Positions 54,790-64,000 of a stretch of DNA of 64,000 nucleotides are shown here, piece by piece. The position numbers and the translations under genes are program-made. This DNA comes from Atrichornis clamosus (lineage: Eukaryota > Chordata > Aves > Passeriformes > Menuridae): contig WBMZ01000387.1 of NCBI GenBank assembly GCA_013400975.1, positions 1 to 64,000 of the forward strand. Reading direction: 5' to 3'. Numbering within the stretch: the first letter of the stretch is position 1; each line of letters opens with the position of its first letter. The notes under the pieces are model-generated. The model made no database searches and was not told the DNA's origin. It saw only the letters and a list, made by a program, of their open reading frames with translations.

Positions 54790-55186
54790 CTGCTGCTGCA
54801 GGACAGACCTACACAAGAAGGAGCTTTACAGAATAGACAGGTACCTATGAGATGCAAAAAACTTTTAATATCAGGATCTTCCATGCATGAATTTAGGTCC
54901 TTCTTAGCGCAATCAGTAAATACTTGATGATGCCCAATGAGCAAAAAGTCAAAAGTAGTACACAAGTACACAAGTAGTCCTTCAGCAAGCANCTGCTGCT
55001 GCAGGACAGACCTACACAAGAAGGAGCTTTACAGAATAGACAGGTACCTATGAGATGCAAAAAACTTTTAATATCAGGATCTTCCATGCATGAATTTAGG
55101 TCCTTCTTAGCGCAATCAGTAAATACTTGATGATGCCCAATGAGCAAAAACTCAAAGAAACCACACAAGTAGTCCTTCAGCAAGCA
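54790..55186. repeat. ~200-bp direct duplication flanking a single N
   Basis: Copy 1 (54790-54991) and copy 2 (54993-55186) both begin CTGCTGCTGCAGGACAG and end TCCTTCAGCAAGCA. They are essentially identical for about 155 bp and differ only in a short stretch near the end, where copy 1 has an extra ACACAAGT-like unit. The one N at 54992 lies exactly between them. This is the signature of two overlapping contig ends that were joined without merging; a true duplication is less likely. Confidence 0.9.
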
Positions 55187-56541
55187 GCTTGGACACAGGT
55201 GACTGACTATCCCAGAGCTCCACCACTGAAAGTCACCCTTGGATACTGACAGTGTCATCAGTTGCAACTCAGCAGCAGCCCTGCCTTCCCCACGTCACAC
55301 AGAGGAATCACCCAATCTGGCAAACGTGGCTCGTAACACCTCTGGTCAGATGAGTCAGACGTGTGATTTATTCAATGCCCAAGCCCAGTATCTCCTCTTC
55401 GTGTTTTTCCATTTTTTATCTATCTTTCCAAGTCTCCCCAGTTGCAATCAATTTTAAGTTAAATAAATATGGAATTACAAAACTGCATTCCCTCTGTTTT
55501 CACGTGTTTAACATGAACAAAATGATACAGAAAAGGTAAAAAGCTGCAAGCAGCAGTTGCTCCCATTGTGCAGCATTATGTTATCTTTCCTACTGTGATC
55601 AAAAACACCCCCTTCATTCCACCTATAGCACATTGCTTGGAAAATTACTGGTAATAATCAAGGAAACAAGGCCTCTTCCCTCCCACACAGAACCAGTTTG
55701 TAACCATAGCTCTTGCCATTTTGCTTGTAAGCAATATTCTTTTTCCCCACCTGTCTTGCAGTTTCTTTGTAGGTTGTAAACTCTTTGATATGGGGACTAA
55801 AGCTATGTGGGAACCCATGAAGTCTTAACCAGCTCTGAGGTGTTCTACCCATGCAAATAAATACTGAATCAAGGGATGGAGAGAGGGGAAGGAAAATCCA
55901 TGTGCTTTAACATTTTGTTTCCCCAGCTGACAACTGTACATATTGCTACATCCCTAAACTGCATGAAATATGTTTGGAAATTTGGATTACAGAGAATTTG
56001 TCAGCTCTATAGCTCAATAAGTTGCCTATAATGCAAACAAATACTGATGTATGTACTTAAAAACAAGACGAATATGCCAAAAAGGCATCTTCATGACGGC
56101 ACTTGGATACCTACATAACTACAACATACTACATAGTATCAACACCACAGATGTTCTAATACAACCACTTGCAGCCAAAACTCTGAAGCTGCAAAATGAG
56201 AAGCTCCTATAGAGCTTGGTTATATAATTTTGTCCCCTGAGAAAAATCCATTTGTCATAATAGTACTACTACTACAACAACTAAAAAAAAGGCAGTAAAA
56301 ACACTTGATAATATTTGAAGAGAGCTAGAAGACCTTTCTCATTCTGACTTCCTCTCACTACTTAAGCATCCTAGTAGCTGTAGTGTGTATGCATGTCATG
56401 CCATATTTATAAGTCACAGATACTCCACATTTTCTGCCCAAGTTAAGTGCCTTTAGTCAGCCTGCTACTCCCTCCAAGGAAACAGAACATCCCCCTGTGC
56501 TGTAATCCTTTCCAAACTTCTGGGACACGATCAGCACTCAC

Positions 56542-56705
56542 CTGTGCATGTTTCCATTGGTGGTGAAGGACTGTCCACATACTGAACATTTATAAGGCCT
56601 TTCACCTGAGTGCACCAGCATGTGGCGATCAAGGGAGCTCGCTGAGCTCAGAGACTTTCCACAGATGCTGCAGGAATGGTCTGTCCCTCCAGTGTCAGTG
56701 TTATG
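56542..56705 (-). CDS. RREB1: RREB1 coding exon C (zinc fingers 2 and 3)
   Basis: 54 codons plus two bases (joined residues 98-151, residue 152 split), phase 0 to phase 2. The acceptor is TTTCTCCAG and the donor is CACAG|GTGAGT. It starts [17 protein letters not shown] and includes the linker HSGERPYKC. Finger 2 (CSIC...HMLVH) is complete. Finger 3 (CSVC...HRHMKIH) is split, with both histidines in exon D. This region is nearly identical to the human protein as I recall it, as expected for a DNA-contacting pair. Confidence 0.95.
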
Positions 56706-58071
56706 CTGGAGAAAGCAATGATTTTTTTTCATTGAATGCCCCTTCTCAAGTGCCAGCAAAATATCAGCAAGAACCATAAACATCTTAAATTAAGCAGCTC
56801 TAAAGAACCACTTGGCACAATACCTTATATGAAGGTGTGCCCTGTAGATACCTCTCCTCCCCAGCCCTCCCCCCTCAACTCCAACCCCCTCCTCCCCTCT
56901 CATTTTTAACCCCTTAATGCACCAGCACAAGTAGCTGTTTCGTACAGCCTGCAATGTCTGTCACATGCAGCATTTCTGCTGGGTCTGCAGGAAAAGAGGA
57001 TAGAAAAGGACTCAGCAACAACCCGTCAGACAAATGGTACCTTGGGATACTTTAAGCTGTGCAGCAGTTTGGGGTTGTGTGAGCAGAAAGAGGATGTAAT
57101 TATGAACTTCATGGCAGAAGAAAGACACTTAAAAACAAATACTCTTTAAAGATATTACTTTCAATCTGACTGCATAGCAAGAAGACAAAAGTAAACTGTT
57201 TCTGAGTGCACATGCAGACTTCTGTGGCCGTAAGAATGCATTACAAGTTTAAATCATGGCCATTAGTTACTGTGCTATATGAATCACTCTTTCTTACTTG
57301 CATTCAGAAGCTTGAAGATTTCTTCACACACAAAAAAACCCCCAAAACACCAGAAGAGTAAGTAAAAAATCATTAAGTAACAGTTACAGTATAGGAGGAA
57401 AAACTGAAGTAGTAAGTATCTAGCGAACCTACAGTCATCAACCACACCTTAGCATCCAAAGCAGAACCTTCTGCTAGAGAAAAGGCCAAACCCCCTTATG
57501 AAGCATGCATATATTTCAGGAGGAGCAGGAACAGGCCTGTAGCTGACCAAAAAGTGCGTTATCCATTCAAAAAAATACATTTTCCATTCTGCCTCCCAAA
57601 ACTGCTATATCCTGTGAAGGACTGAGAAGCTCTTCTGCACTGAGTTGACTTAAAAATTGTGTCTTCCTGCTTCTTAATTTGCATGACCAGTAAAAAGATC
57701 TGTACTCAAACAGGATAACAAAACAGGACTTATGCCTCGTGATGGAAGTGGTTTTCCGGATCCTTAGGATACCTTAAGCTACACAGAACAGGACATATAT
57801 CCTCGTTTGAGCCACTGGGTGGGGGGGTGGGTGGAATGCTGGGTAAGGAAGGGAGGAAAATTACCCACCTCAGGGTTAGGTTTTTGGGGTGTGTTTTTTT
57901 AAAGAAAAAGCAAGGGAAGGCTAAAATAAAAGCAAAACAAGCAAATTAAGTTATAAGGGAAGCATTTCCTCAGCTTGCACATGGAATTGTTTTTCACCAC
58001 TGCAGAATGCACCCTGGCAAACCAGACATTCTTAACAAAAGTAAGAAATCAAGAGCTGGTACTCTGCATAC
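56706..58071 (-). other. RREB1: Intron B-C
   Basis: 1.4-kb intron with a G-rich stretch near 57823-57835. No exon or recognisable repeat was seen. Confidence 0.8.
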
Positions 58072-58161
58072 CTGACGAATGTGCATAGTTAGCTGGTGCT
58101 GTGTAGTGCAAATCTTTTCACACAGAGGACAGGTATAGGAAGACTTCTCTTCTTTTGTTTC
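58072..58161 (-). CDS. RREB1: RREB1 coding exon B (zinc finger 1)
   Basis: Thirty codons (joined residues 68-97), phase 0 at both ends. The acceptor is TTGTCCATAG and the donor is CGTCAG|GTATGC. The product begins [14 protein letters not shown] and ends TMHIRQ. It encodes the first C2H2 finger: the two cysteines are in CPLC, the first histidine is in MHIRQ, and the second histidine is the first residue of exon C. The exon is too short and too bounded by splice sites to appear as a standalone ORF. Confidence 0.93.
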
Positions 58162-61100
58162 CTATGGACAAGAGAGAACAAAACAATCAGAAGGAACATC
58201 AGTATCAAAGAAGTCAAAAGCTGTTAGTGCTGAGGGTGGAAAAATATAATCCATCCCAAGTACAGAAGGCCACTGCTAACAGAATAACTTGCATTCATAC
58301 ATTTATCATCTGATAGATTCCTCAAGGAAGTTTCCGAAACTTCTGAATGTATAAATAGGGACCATTTCAACTATCACAGAAGTACAGCAGCTGTTTTAAC
58401 AGCACACGGATACTCAGCAGTAGCAGTTTAGGACAGGAAGTGAAGGCAATTGCAAGGAGCTCAAACTGCCAGGAGGAATTTAGGTGAGCAGAAAATAATT
58501 CCTGGAACATTGTCAGAATATATGGGCAAACATCATTAATCTTCCTGAAAGATTTTTAATAGCACAAGTTGTTGGAACTTCAGATTTTCCACCCGATCTT
58601 GATGGCAAAGCACTATCTTGGTGCCGTTTTCTAGGGGCTGCATGTTCTGCTCCACGGCTGACTCAGAAGGAAGAGTGGCATTTACTGAATCACCAGCACC
58701 ATTTCCTTTAGTATCCTGTGTTTCTTCTGGAAGCATCCCATCCAGGCACACCAGTCAGGCCCCACCCTGCTGAAGCTCGCAAGATCTGATGAGATCATAG
58801 CAAGAAAGAGGTGACAATGCAGGAGTGTACGTGACTCCAAAAGAACACATTATGAACCCGGTTATTCTCCGCCCAGGTGAGAATCAGGAGCAACCACGGT
58901 CAAACCACGAGTACAAACAATGAAGTCGACCCGAGAGCTCAACCTGATTTAAGTATGCCCTTGAGACACTGAGCAAAGCCACCACTCTTTCAGCCAAGGG
59001 TGAAATGGCACTGTAGCAGGAACCAAAGGCGTTTGCCTGAATCTGCCCACGAGGATGGCTACTGGATGACATAAAGGCATTTTCACCACCTCACCAGGAA
59101 GTCCAGACATGGCTTCTGCACTGACGCCTGTATATTAAAAGGAAGATGGTTTGGCACTGAAAATTAAACCTCGGTTTTCCATTAGAATGAGGTACACTTC
59201 TAGTGACAAGACAGTACAAAACTTATCTCTCAATGACCAATGGGAAAGTGTAATATTTATGCCAAAATAACATTTTCTACTGAAGTTCTCTGCTGGCTAT
59301 ATTAAGTATCATTAGCAAAAGCTTGAAAACAAGCAAAAAAGGAAAACCCATTCTTGCTAGCTCTTCAGCTGGAAGTTGATGGGTATGAGGGTCTCCATGC
59401 ACTTCCTCTCTTCACACAATTCTCTTTCCCAACGACATCCCAAAAGCTAACAACTCAAAAGCAACCAATTCAGGATGTCAGACACAAGCATTTGTGAAGA
59501 ACATTGAGAATGACTAACCCAAGTCTCCGTGACAAATTCACTGGCATATTAGGAGGGAAGATGCTGACATAGTGACAGAGAAAGTTCTTTTTATGTCTCA
59601 ATAAAGCAGCATCTCCTTCTGCATGATTTGGGGAACCATTTTAGAGAATCCCCAATTATAATTACATTTTGTTTTCAAAAACAGGGCCATGATAATTTTG
59701 TATTAACTTTAGTGACCTGTGGACATGGATGAAGAACTGTTTTCCCATTTTGGCCGAAGTAAACAAAACTTGAGACTTTGTTTCCAAAACGCAATGATTA
59801 GGTTATCCCACTCCTCCCCACTCTTTCCCTTGTACTTGTTTTTCCAACTACATTTCAGGCCTCTACATCCCAAAGGTAACCACAGCAGGCCACACGTACA
59901 GGCCAAGGTCTGATGTACTAGCACTTGCAAAACATTAGAAAGAAAGAAAGGCTGCCATTAAGAAATCTGAACACTCACAGAAAATTAAAATGCATTATCT
60001 CAGTGTCCCTCCTCCATTTTTATATACAAACATGTAATTCATAAACATTCATTCCATCCTATTATACAACTTTAATTTTACAATATGCAACCTGACCATG
60101 GAGTAATGTTCAGCTCCAGTTGTACTGCTCTCTGTTAAAGTTGGCTCAAGACAGAGAACAAACACACTGTGCCGTGAGGAAAATCCCTGCATATGTGCTG
60201 ACAGTTTAGATGATGTTTAATCCCCAGGGTATTTCTGCAAAATTATCAACCCACTACTGGTTTTTAGCCACCCTCCTCTTTAAACGAGTGCTGCAGTTCT
60301 ACATGATGCACTTGATTATTTCAAAGTCTGCTTTCCAGACTGCTTTCTCTTCAATCAGCAAATTAACAGAAGATAGAGTAATTACTGATTCACCTTGAAG
60401 CAAAGATCAGAAACACACTATAGCTCAGCCAGAGCTGATTACTATTGAATCTGGGGTTTATTATTAACTAAAACCCAAACTTTCTCCAGTGGTCAGACAG
60501 GGTACATGCCGCATACCATAACACAGCTCAAGCAAATCCAGGGTATCTGCAACAGGAATGCTGCTGACTGACCCAATCCAGACCAAAAAAACATTAGCAT
60601 CCCTACTGTAAAAGTACCCCCATTTACCAATTTAACGTATAGCACCCAGTTACCCCACCAGAGCCAGGTTGGCGAAAACACAGTTCTTGAACTGAAAGAT
60701 AAAATTAGCAGCTCATTTGTCAGCTACTCTCCCTTTAGTAAGTCAACCCAGCACAACTGCTCTGCATTCAACTGATGGCAAATGCTTTTGGAGCTGTGCA
60801 GTAAGTCTATTTGTTTTTCTCCAGCTCAAGAAACACCTCTACCACACTTTTTATTTTCTTCAAGAGCAAAGCACATGTGAAGTTAAAATACATGGAGGTC
60901 AGTCGATGTGAGAACATGCTTATTAGACTATGGGCAGACGACAGCCAAGATAAAGTCAGCATTATGAAGAAAACCATAGACTTTGGGACAAAGGTTCAGG
61001 GCAAAATGTGTCGCTGCCAACTCATGAGAAACAGCAGTCAGACCCAGAAAACCAGCTAACTGTTATTATCCTTGAAATTATAATGAGGGGCATATTCTGA

Positions 61101-62721
61101 CCAGAATCTGTGATCCCTATGCTGCTACACACTAAAACAATTCATTGCTTTCATTCTCTAATGCTGAAAGGGGAAATTCACTGTATTAGAGGCTGCTAAC
61201 AAGATTGATACCCACTTAGTATTTCACATCTCACTTCTATTTTCTCAGTAATGAAGCCATTTGCCCCTCTGGCCTTAACCATCTTTCAGCCTAAAACCAA
61301 AGAGGCTATTTACTATGCTTTCAATGCATTTGTTTATTTTTATGCTGTAAGAATCCCTCTTAATCCTGTCACATTTACTCTCGAGCTTCCTTTGATTCGA
61401 TGCCCACAGAAATACCAGGTGGAATAAAGGTCACCAACGCTAATAAACTTCCCTGAAGTCAGACCACATGGTGTACCAGTGGACAGCTGTGTAACAGCAC
61501 TGCCACTGACACCAGTCTGGACTCCAGTGCCTCACTTCACATGATGAAATCAAGGGACCAGGGCAGCCCCTAAGTCAGAGCACTGCAAATAAACTCTAAA
61601 ACCAAGTGCTAGACACTACAATCCCACAAACATAGCTGTCTGTATACTGCCCGTTCCTCATTTAAGGATGTCCATTGACAGTTAATGGCTTTTAACTTCT
61701 TTCATGATAAAAAATCCAAGACAAGTCTGTCAACTGGGCAGCTACTCGGCAAGCTATTAATAAACTACTATAGGAACACTACGTGAGTCATGCCTCTCAA
61801 CCTTTCTGGTCCCTGTTACATCTTGATTCATTTGCAAAGTCTCCTTGCTTCACCTGAAGCTCTAAAGGCAAATGACCACAGGGCTTTGGTGGTTTTCTTG
61901 ATATTTTGCAGCACCTTCTTTGGTGAAGCTTGGCCCAACAGGAGTAAAACATGGATATGAATAACCACAGCTTTAACTGATATGACTCTCTCCTTTCACT
62001 TGTTTAGATCAATATTGCTATCAACTGGTGCCATCAACTGGTAAATGGGAAAAACCTGATAAAAGCTACAGATACTTGCTCTGCAAAATTCATTTCAAGG
62101 AATTCTGCAAGAGCTCTTCATGGTTTTAGTGACAAGGAAGTAAGGGCACCTTACACTACACATATGAACTGAGCATCCTGATGGATGTTTTGTTCCAGCA
62201 CCACCTTTAACCATAAATCACTTGAATCTTCCCCAGGGACAGCTGCACACCTCATGAGGGATTTCACACAATGGCCGAGCCAAGCCCTTTGCCAAACTGC
62301 TTTGCTCCTCTCTGAAGTATTTCTTTTCTCCTAGTTTCATGAATTGAGCTGGTCCCCCAACAGATTATGTGAATGCAAGAGCCTTCAGAAAGGACGCAGC
62401 GGGACGAAATGGCCATTCTTAGGTGACTTTGTCACTGCTAGGGACATCAGCTAAACCAGCTCATCATGGCATGACACTGGAGCTTGTACTCAAATGTTTT
62501 ATATTTGAATCCAAGCAAGCAGATCTTTTAAATTCCCAGTTTTTTAAGTTACGTTCTGGAAAAATACCAAAAAACATACATAAAAGAACAATGGCAGAGG
62601 CAAGAAACAACTGCTAAGGGAAAAAAAGGCAAAACAATCAAAGAAACATAAATGACATGTTTTCACTTCACGTGCAGCTGCCTGTCTCCCCTTTGCCCTC
62701 CCTTCATTTGGATTTACGTAC
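58162..62721 (-). other. RREB1: Intron A-B
   Basis: 4.6-kb intron. Apart from the AmnSINE1-like element near exon B I see no exon, RNA gene or transposon in it. Confidence 0.8.
58545..58825 (-). mobile_element. AmnSINE1-like ancient SINE with a 5S-rRNA-derived head
   Basis: The minus strand from about 58797 down to 58735 reads as 5S rRNA: GATCTCATCAGATCT, AGCTTCAGCAGGGTGGGGCC (box-A region) and TGGATGGGA (box-C region). It differs from modern 5S at scattered positions. It then continues GGTGCTGGTGATTCAGTAAA, CACTCTTCCTTCTGAGTCAG and, at the 3' end, ACTTGTGCTATTAAAAATC. These agree with the body and tail of AmnSINE1, the 5S-headed Deu-domain SINE of amniotes, as I remember it. The 5' boundary is approximate. 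The 71-codon open frame over it is not a gene. It is in RREB1 orientation, about 400 bp upstream of exon B. Confidence 0.75.
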
Positions 62722-62924
62722 CTGGTTCCTCCTGCCAATCCGATTTGGTGCAGGAGACTTTGAGGGGGATTTGACATTTTGAGAGTTCCCACCATTTTCA
62801 GCAATCTTGCCCACATTCATCACTGCTGACATCATGGCATCAATGGAGGACAAATCTGCTCCGTCCAAACTATTTGGTGAGCTTGGTGATACCTTATAGC
62901 TGTTTAAGCTTTCCAGCTGCTTCT
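62722..62924 (-). CDS. RREB1: RREB1 coding exon A (N-terminal region)
   Basis: This exon carries two bases of a split codon plus 67 codons (joined-frame residues 1-67). The acceptor is TTTTAATTCCAG and the donor is CAG|GTACGTAA, phase 0. The peptide includes [17 protein letters not shown] and later [12 protein letters not shown], which match the recalled RREB1 N terminus. No zinc finger lies here; the segment is Ser/Asn/Pro-rich and probably disordered. The start is uncertain. Where human RREB1 has its initiator Met this sequence reads Val (GTA), and the frame stays open to the acceptor. Translation therefore either begins in an upstream exon outside the window or at the ATG ATG pair at 62830-62835. 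Confidence 0.88.
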
Positions 62925-64000
62925 CTGGAATTAAAACAAAAACACACATAGGAGTTCCTAGGCCATCTTAAAAAACCCCAAACAAGCCACAGTATTTTCA
63001 CCAGCCTGTAACTCACATCACACTCCGCTGGATCATCATGGAGCACAAGCAACAGTCCATAATAACTGGAGTTCTTGTAATAGGACAAGTTTCTCATATT
63101 GGAATGCGTAGGACAAAGTGTACGTTCTTCCAATAGAACAGTCACGTTATCTCCATTTTCAACCTTAATTCGATATAGGGCTTATAGAGTGATTTACCTT
63201 ACACCCTCTTGCTGCAAAATGGTATTATTTGTAGTACCTTGTGAACACCATGAACTAGTAGTGCAGTACTGATGAATGCATGCTCTGGCAAGCACAATCA
63301 TTCAAGCCAGCACGTGTTTTGAGCAGGACTGCACAATTAAGGCATTAGCAACAGTGTAGGGTACTGGGTTCTCTTTTAAGCATAGTTTAAGCCAGCTCTG
63401 TATATGGAATAAGCTAAAGTAGCAAAAATCCAACCAAAACAAAACCCTATGTCCCCTCCGTTGCCTCTTTACTGCCACAGCTGGCATGTATGTAATTTTT
63501 TCTCTCTTTTGGTCTACCAAGCCATAGTAGTCCACGGAGCTTGGATGTGTTACATCTGTGACTAATACCACAGCTAAAGCTGTTGAGATTCAAACTTCTC
63601 CATCACATACTGTATGTAGCAGGGATGCTCCCATCTCAGATACCAAATTCAAGACACACCTAAAATCTCACCTCTGGTTTCTCAACTTAGAGACACGTCA
63701 AGCACACAGGTAAGGCCTCCCATTTTCCTCTTCACAAGTTTGAAAAGGAAATTGCTTTCAAACTAAACACTCCTTTCCCCTGCAAGAAGTCTCCCAAACA
63801 AACAGGAACACTCTGCAAGTCTACTGCTCTGCCACCTCTGGTGGAAAGCACAGAATCTTAAAAGTGTGTTGTGAGAAAGTAATTGTAACAGAAGAGTATG
63901 TGAGGGTGAACAAGGAGGAACACGCTTGTCTGTGAACATTTGATCTCTGCATAATACTGCCTTTGGAACCTAAGTTTGAAGATTATAAACAGGTGGTTTT
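62925..64000 (-). other. RREB1: Sequence upstream of exon A (intron or unseen 5' part of RREB1)
   Basis: The region begins with the acceptor of exon A, so it is intronic. I found no upstream coding exon, CpG island or promoter within the remaining 1.1 kb. Confidence 0.7.

Larger units (their letters stand above)
38277..56541 (-). other. RREB1: Intron C-D
   Basis: 18.3-kb intron, the longest in the window. It holds several simple repeats, the 16-bp-arm inverted repeat at 47814-47848, and the duplication around the N at 54992. A GC-rich block at about 45540-45920 carries a 188-codon open frame but few CpG, and I do not recognise a protein in it. No exon was found. Confidence 0.8.
445..62924 (-). 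other. RREB1: RREB1 gene, nine coding exons plus 3' UTR (5' end beyond the window)
   Basis: Nine exons on the minus strand join in one frame (phases 0,0,2,0,2,0,1,1) to 1641 residues plus stop. Human RREB1 is about 1687 residues, so length fits. By my count there are 15 intact C2H2 fingers: three near the N terminus (exons B-D), three in E-G, five in a central block of G, one at the end of G, two in I and one in J. In known biology RREB1 is a nuclear factor that binds Ras-responsive elements downstream of MAPK signalling, cooperates with SMADs in TGF-beta responses and recruits CtBP. The sequence agrees: fingers, a basic nuclear-localisation-like stretch in exon D, and a PIDLS motif in exon G. 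Identification is by recalled family sequence, not by a search. The promoter and first exon(s) are not in the window. Confidence 0.95.

Noticed and set aside
58536..58751. 71-codon minus-strand frame (LPEETQDTKGNGAGDSVNAT...) that looks protein-like
   Set aside because: It lies wholly within the 5S-headed SINE; the nucleotide sequence explains it better than any protein.
58735..58800. Possible 5S rRNA gene
   Set aside because: Only part of 5S is readable, with many substitutions, and it runs into SINE body sequence rather than a terminator.
1..64000. CR1 LINE or endogenous retrovirus copies expected in a bird genome
   Set aside because: I looked for CR1 body/3'-end wording and retroviral protein motifs and found none I could support; short old fragments could be missed by eye.

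Overview
The window is a vertebrate, almost certainly avian, genomic segment. It holds most of one gene, RREB1 (Ras-responsive element binding protein 1, a multi-C2H2 zinc-finger transcription factor), transcribed on the minus strand. I identified it from recalled family sequence: the finger order, the PIDLS-type CtBP motif, the VEDG/KADDEV segment and the C-terminal LLGVE end. No search was run. The amniote assignment is supported by an old SINE with a 5S-rRNA head that I read as AmnSINE1. The bird assignment is an inference from the almost repeat-free, compact introns.

Layout, in gene order (high to low coordinate). Intron or upstream sequence lies at 62925-64000. Nine coding exons follow: A 62722-62924, B 58072-58161, C 56542-56705, D 38132-38276, E 36856-36995, F 23187-23376, G 18878-21620, I 4763-5509 and J 1772-2277. 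All junctions have AG acceptors and GT donors and keep one frame. The joined frame gives 1641 residues from the first whole codon of exon A to the stop. I count 15 intact C2H2 fingers. The 3' UTR runs from 1771 to about 445, ending at tandem AATAAA signals. The mRNA start and probably the true start codon lie beyond position 64000.

The most interesting observation is a dead exon at 13540-13694 in the G-I intron. Its sequence matches the 165-nt zinc-finger exon that I recall as a cassette exon in human RREB1. Here it has lost a zinc-binding cysteine, carries a net 10-nt deletion with a frameshift and stop, and has GC where the donor GT should be. Exons G and I still join in frame, so the gene seems to make only the skipped form. 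The second is the AmnSINE1-like element at 58545-58825, just upstream of exon B. Others are a perfect 16-bp inverted repeat, a roughly 200-bp duplication flanking a single N (probably an assembly artefact), a 50-bp tandem duplication, a 112-bp GGAA/TTCC tract, and an intronic CpG cluster.

The plus strand shows no gene I can support. I saw no tRNA gene, CRISPR array, retroviral gene or intact transposon.
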